Position numbers and translations under genes: made by a program. Below the pieces are notes generated by a model. That model was given only the letters and a program-made list of their open reading frames with translations, did no database searches and was not told where the DNA came from. Positions 8,049-10,331 of a stretch of DNA of 10,331 nt are shown here, in pieces (position 1 is the stretch's first letter; each line of letters starts with the position of its first letter). This stretch comes from Pinguiococcus pyrenoidosus (Eukaryota; Sar; Pinguiophyceae; Pinguiochrysidales; Pinguiochrysidaceae): assembly GCA_019677205.1 (NCBI GenBank), contig JAAMXY010001175.1:1-10331 (forward strand), in the 5' to 3' direction.

Positions 8049-9762
8049 CTATTTCACGTTAAACGACGTCCCCGTGAGCCGTTCACTCTCGCCCCAAAGC
8101 CGCTCTGCAAGTTCCATGTTGTTCGCGGTTGGGTTCAAGAAGCCTGGCTTGAGGTTCTGGAAGTACTCGCCGCTCCCTCCGTTGTACGTGCCACCCTTCT
8201 CGGAGTCGGTCGCAAGCCAAACTTGTGAGTTCGCGCCTCTGTCCACACTCTTCGTGAAGTAGGACACGAGTAACAAGCCAGCTATCGCAAGGGGATTGTT
8301 GCTTGTCCCCTCCTGCACGAGGCGCACAAGATGTTGGTCAGGGATGTGGCTTGGCCTCCCACAGGTTCACCAGCTCTTTTCCGAAGGTTGGTTGCGGTTG
8401 CGGTTGCGGTTGCGATTGCGGTTGCTCACCAGAGTTGGCTTGTCTTCTCCTGTCGTCAAGTAGCGCGCCAGTTCCGTTCGCACGGCACCAGGATGCACAG
8501 CTACCGTCGAGATGTCAAGCTTTGCCTCCTTGATCTTCCTGTCGAGCTCCTGAAACAGACACACAAGAAGCTCGGCATGAGGGCCACGTTTCTTCGCTTC
8601 TTGCAGGGGGAGGAAGCCAAAACAAAACACAACACAACAAAACACAACAAAACACAACCAAACACAACACAACAAAACACAACAAAACACAACAAAACAC
8701 AACAAAACAAGCAGCTTAAGCACCAACCTTCGTGAACAAGACATTGGCAAGCTTGCTCCGGCAGTATGCGCCCCACTGCGTATACTTCTCCGGTTCCATG
8801 CCCAGCTCCGGCGTGTTGAAGTCTTTCTCCGTAGCGCCGAGATGGGCGGAGGAGGACAGGTTAATGATCCGGCTGTTCGACGCGGCCTTCAGGAACGGAA
8901 AGAGCTCGGCAGTGAGCGCGAAGTGGCCAAGATGGTTGATGCCGAACTGCTTCTCGAATCCATCCTTGGTGGTCTGGTACGTCGGAATGGCCATGACACC
9001 AGCGTTGTTCATGAGCACGTCAATCTTCGGCTCCAGCGGTAGTTTCTGGGGAACCAAAGCCTCAGGCGGTCCGATGCGACAGGAAACCTTGCGGCCATCG
9101 TTCACAAGAAGGTGCGTACCTTGAACTCAGCCGGTGCGCTCTTCACGGACGCCAAGTCAGCCAAGTCGCAGACCATGTAGTACACGTTCGAGTTGCCCGA
9201 CTGCTCCTTGATTTCCTGGACAGCAGCACGGCCCTTTTCGTCCGTGCGAACCGTGATGACCTTTGCACGCACGCATGCTCACATCCATCAGCTACCGGCT
9301 TCCATTTTCCGCGAATGCGTTAAGAAAAGAAGACACAGAGCGTACCACGCTCGCTGCTCCCTTTGCCAAGCGAATCGCTGCTTCCTTCCCAAGTCCTGCA
9401 AGGATCAGAGACTTGCGAGGTCATCCTAGAGCCATCTTTTGCCAAGAGATATCCATCTTGGCCGCACCGTTGTTGCCGCCCGTAATCACAATGGTCTTGC
9501 CGGCGAGGCTGCCCTCGGCTGGGGTGAACACGGGAGGGCCTCGAATGGCAATTTTGTTGGCGATGGCAAGGCCAATGATGCCGATTCCCAGGCCCTTCTG
9601 GAAGAGGCCCCTACGAGAGGTGCTGACATCTGCGATGGGCCCGTCCTGGGCCATCAAGGGGCCCACGGAGCTCTTGGACCGTCTTGGACTCGGCCTTCCG
9701 GCGCCAAATGCGCAGGCGCTGGGCAGCAAAATCGCTAGCGCGACCAGCACAAAGGCCCGCAT
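8049..9762 (-). CDS. Plastid-targeted short-chain dehydrogenase/reductase (RDH/POR/TIC32-like)
   Basis: Six exons (9762-9468, 9395-9346, 9260-9120, 9045-8728, 8549-8430, 8312-8049) joined at GT-AG sites encode 395 residues; every junction keeps the family sequence continuous. Classical SDR hallmarks follow in order: the nucleotide-binding TGGNNGLG (94-101, itself completed by splicing), NNAG (175-178), Asn199, the Ser226-228 run and the catalytic Y256-x3-K260. It should use NAD(P)H to reduce or oxidise a carbonyl/alcohol; the substrate is unknown. Its closest look is to retinol-dehydrogenase-like SDRs, the group that includes TIC32 and protochlorophyllide reductase. The N-terminus [20 protein letters not shown] is a signal peptide with Phe at +1 after SACA, then a basic stretch, the bipartite import signal of red-derived secondary plastids. 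A further segment, SRRGLF (49-54) before [12 protein letters not shown] (57-68), looks like a Tat-type thylakoid signal or a membrane anchor. The start is the first ATG in frame (A at -3). Confidence 0.92.
8390..8425 (-). repeat. Hexanucleotide repeat in SDR intron 5
   Basis: Six GGTTGC units on the plus strand (GCAACC on the transcribed strand), the fifth with one change (GATTGC). The array begins four bases inside intron 5 (8429-8313), right against the donor GTGAGC. If the intron were kept, translation would run from the exon into an Asn-Arg repeat and stop within about 20 codons. Confidence 0.9.
8621..8710 (-). repeat. Pentamer/decamer tandem repeat in SDR intron 4
   Basis: Ninety bases made only of A and C on the plus strand (T and G in the transcript). 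They are built from pentamers AACAA and AACAC that mostly alternate as the 10-mer AACAAAACAC. A larger unit is visible: 8621-8655 and 8656-8690 are 35-nt copies differing by one base. The array starts within about 20 nt of the intron's donor end (8727) and makes up half of this 178-nt intron, the longest in the gene. Confidence 0.95.
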
Positions 9763-10128
9763 CGTCTGGAGAGTGCTACTGGCCCTTACGGCGAGCCGCG
9801 TCGCAATGCGAGAGAGGAAGAAGAGGTTGGATACGAGAGGGTACGTGGCGGAACTTCTCGGAAAACCACGGTCTTTCAAAATTCATTGAATTCATAATTA
9901 TTGAGTTAAAAATAATACTAAGAATGTTGTATATATCATACAAACGAAGGTATTTTGAAAATAGTGATAACCTTAATTTTATTGGTGGTACATACTTTTG
10001 TTATTTACAAAATTTGACAAGCAACCAATCCATGGCGAAGAATCTCAGGATCAAAGATCAAAGATCCGCAGCTCTTCCGATCTGCGGATCCACAGATCGT
10101 CGTTCGAGACGCCATACGTTAGGTCGCC
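9763..10128. promoter_or_regulatory. AT-rich divergent promoter between the SDR and crotonase genes
   Basis: A 366-nt spacer between two head-to-head ATGs, with a strongly AT-rich core at about 9880-10020. A minus-strand CCAAT box at 9985-9981 and a TATATAT at 9930-9936 are placed for the SDR gene. A plus-strand CCAAT box at 10025-10029 lies about 100 nt before the crotonase ATG. An upstream ATG at 10032 is in another frame and would run past the true start, so the crotonase transcript probably begins after it. Function is inferred from layout. Confidence 0.5.
10063..10090. repeat. Perfect 9-bp inverted repeat containing an Illumina-adapter-like 13-mer
   Basis: GATCCGCAG (10063-10071) and CTGCGGATC (10082-10090) are exact inverted copies separated by 10 nt. 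The 13 bases GCTCTTCCGATCT at 10071-10083 equal the 3' end of the common Illumina sequencing adapter. Just upstream GATCAAA is repeated in tandem (10050-10063). This could be a natural hairpin in the crotonase 5'-UTR or an assembly artefact. Confidence 0.7.
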
Positions 10129-10331
10129 ATGCGCGGCGCCCTGCGCCCCCTGCGCCCCTTGCGCCCCCCTTGCTTGCTTCGCGCGTTCAGCGTCGAAGTA
10201 ACGCCCGAGTTCGTAGCGGCGCTGCGGCAGCAAGGCGCCGGCGCTGTCCGTCTGTCCCGCGCCGGCCAGGTTTGTACGCTGCGCTTTGAACAGCCGAGCA
10301 AGGCCAACGCGCTCAGTGGCAAGATGATGGT
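10129..10331 (+). CDS. Enoyl-CoA hydratase/isomerase family protein (ECHDC1-like), N-terminal part, cut by the window edge
   Basis: An ATG at 10129 (G at -3) opens a frame that is still open at base 10331: 67 full codons plus two bases. The first 20 residues, MRGALRPLRPLRPPCLLRAF, are Arg-rich without any acidic residue, and SVE follows: a typical mitochondrial presequence with a likely cleavage site near residue 20. The mature start then shows the first beta-strand and signature of the crotonase fold, RLSRAGQVCTLRFEQPSKAN, followed by ALSGKMM. The 'NPS/QPS-K-x-NA-x-SG-x-MM' arrangement recalls ethylmalonyl-CoA decarboxylase (ECHDC1), a metabolite-repair enzyme. Enoyl-CoA hydratases share much of this motif, so the exact reaction is open. 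The oxyanion-hole and catalytic residues lie beyond the window. The gene is head-to-head with the SDR gene over an AT-rich spacer. Confidence 0.72.
   Translation, partial: MRGALRPLRPLRPPCLLRAFSVEVTPEFVAALRQQGAGAVRLSRAGQVCTLRFEQPSKANALSGKMM

Noticed and set aside
8501-8776. Minus-strand frames rich in Cys/Val/Phe/Leu that could suggest a membrane protein
   Set aside because: They are translations of the AACAA/AACAC repeat array inside SDR intron 4.
9421-9879. Extended SDR N-terminus starting at 9879 and continuing past 9468 to a stop at 9421
   Set aside because: The 9879 start is TTG, whereas the ATG at 9762 opens directly onto a signal peptide. The readthrough after 9468 destroys the cofactor motif, which splicing to 9395 restores as TGGNNGLG.

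Overview
The window is nuclear DNA from a eukaryote with a compact genome. Genes are split by short GT-AG introns (72-201 nt). No bacterial operon, mobile element, RNA gene or CRISPR array is visible. The products are a CCT/TRiC subunit, a secreted Kelch-EGF membrane protein, a C2H2 zinc-finger protein, a plastid-type dehydrogenase and a mitochondrial-type crotonase. The dehydrogenase begins with a signal peptide followed by an A|F-type cleavage site and a basic stretch. That is the import signal of plastids derived from a red alga by secondary endosymbiosis. A cryptophyte, haptophyte or photosynthetic stramenopile is the best guess; the species cannot be named from sequence alone.

Layout, left to right: (1) 1-503, minus strand, the possible first part of an unrecognised gene running off the left edge; (2) 504-793, an AT-rich divergent promoter; (3) 794-2694, plus strand, CCT3 in three exons; (4) 2695-3311, spacer with a TATA-like site; (5) 3312-6140, plus strand, an intronless 942-residue Kelch/EGF membrane protein; (6) 6141-6346, a short convergent spacer; (7) 6347-7216, minus strand, a three-finger C2H2 protein resembling the N-terminal part of TFIIIA; (8) 7217-8048, no convincing gene; (9) 8049-9762, minus strand, a six-exon short-chain dehydrogenase/reductase (395 residues) with plastid targeting; (10) 9763-10128, a second AT-rich divergent promoter; (11) 10129-10331, plus strand, the mitochondrial presequence and first residues of an ECHDC1-like crotonase, cut by the right edge.

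The genes do not form a pathway. The recurring theme is architecture: GC-rich genes in divergent pairs separated by AT-rich, CCAAT-containing islands. The SDR gene was rebuilt by splicing and the crotonase by hand translation at the edge. I found no clear sign of a previously undescribed system. The best leads are the possible thylakoid (Tat-like) segment of the SDR, the shortened TFIIIA-like protein, the Kelch-EGF surface protein, and an Illumina-adapter-like 13-mer inside a perfect inverted repeat.
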